This document shows positions 5,740 to 5,875 of a stretch of 5,875 bases of DNA, in pieces; positions within the stretch are counted from its first letter, which is position 1, and each line of letters begins with the position of its first letter. A model generated the notes under the pieces. The model was not told the DNA's origin and did no database searches. It was given only the letters and a program-made list of their open reading frames with translations. The DNA comes from Halanaerobiaceae bacterium (lineage in GTDB: Bacteria; Bacillota_F; Halanaerobiia; Halanaerobiales; CSSED10-376): the NCBI GenBank assembly GCA_003557445.1, contig PWOK01000189.1, positions 1 through 5,875 on the forward strand. The letters are read 5' to 3'. The position numbers were made by a program, and so were the translations under genes.

Positions 5740-5875
5740 CTATTTATGTAACAAATATTTTATTTCAGGTAATTTCTTTTCAGCTGCTTTTTTGCCGGCT
5801 TTTATAATCTTTAATACAGAGTTTTTGTCATTTTTTTCATATATGTTATCAACATCAGGCTTTATTACTATATCA
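5740..5875 (-). CDS. Patatin-like phospholipase family protein, C-terminal end (5' part outside window)
   Basis: The minus strand has an open frame from the window edge (first whole codon at 5874-5872) to a TAG stop at 5742-5740, giving 44 residues. The fragment starts DIVIKPDVDNIY and continues through IIKAGKKAAEKKLPEIK to the end LLHK. An 'A/D-hydrophobic-V-I-x-P-x-V' strand followed by a helix with 'I-x-x-G-x-x-A-A' is the usual end of bacterial patatin-like (RssA/YlbK-type) serine hydrolases. The catalytic GXSXG Ser and the DGG/DGA Asp would be upstream, outside the window, so activity cannot be judged. The gene is convergent with the lipoprotein gene, with 93 bases between the stops, so shared regulation is unlikely. 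Family call is by recall from a short tail. Confidence 0.7.
   Translation of the reverse strand, partial: DIVIKPDVDNIYEKNDKNSVLKIIKAGKKAAEKKLPEIKYLLHK

Overview
The window is dominated by one very large plus-strand gene encoding a repeat-built surface lipoprotein of about 1,746 residues. It is flanked by the tail of a small DUF3006-type gene (same strand, left edge) and the tail of a patatin-like phospholipase gene (opposite strand, right edge). The DNA is strongly AT-rich, ribosome binding sites are G-rich, and the large protein is rich in Asp, Glu and Asn and almost free of Cys. With a DUF3006-like protein and a BspA-like leucine-rich-repeat lipoprotein, this suggests a low-GC Firmicute, possibly an anaerobic or halophilic lineage such as Halanaerobiales. 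That placement is inference; there is no rRNA or core marker here.

Layout. 1-125: 3' end of the DUF3006-like gene. 161-205: a strong hairpin closing that unit. 193-363: AT-rich intergenic DNA with no convincing promoter. 394-408: ribosome binding site and a GTG start, preferred over the ATG 42 bases upstream. 406-5646: the giant lipoprotein. 5673-5709: a rho-independent terminator. 5740-5875: 3' end of the patatin-like gene, convergent with the lipoprotein gene.

Lipoprotein architecture, numbered from the GTG start: lipoprotein signal peptide with lipobox Cys25; a Big_4-like Ig domain (about 29-115); one copy of an Ig/invasin-like repeat here called A (A1, 117-226); one InlB B-like repeat (B1, 234-307); a 214-residue segment I cannot assign (308-521); three more A repeats in tandem (A2-A4, 522-873); four more B repeats in tandem (B2-B5, 874-1172) that alternate between two subtypes; a short lead-in; 22 BspA-like leucine-rich repeats (1210-1709); and a C-terminal cap (1710-1746). 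The protein has no LPXTG motif, SLH domain or other C-terminal anchor, so the N-terminal lipid is its only visible anchor. The natural reading is a rigid stalk of beta domains displaying a binding LRR solenoid away from the membrane. The ligand is unknown.

The gene looks like its own transcription unit, bracketed by terminators, and the two flanking gene tails give no clear functional link to it. I see no RNA gene, CRISPR array, insertion sequence or attachment site.
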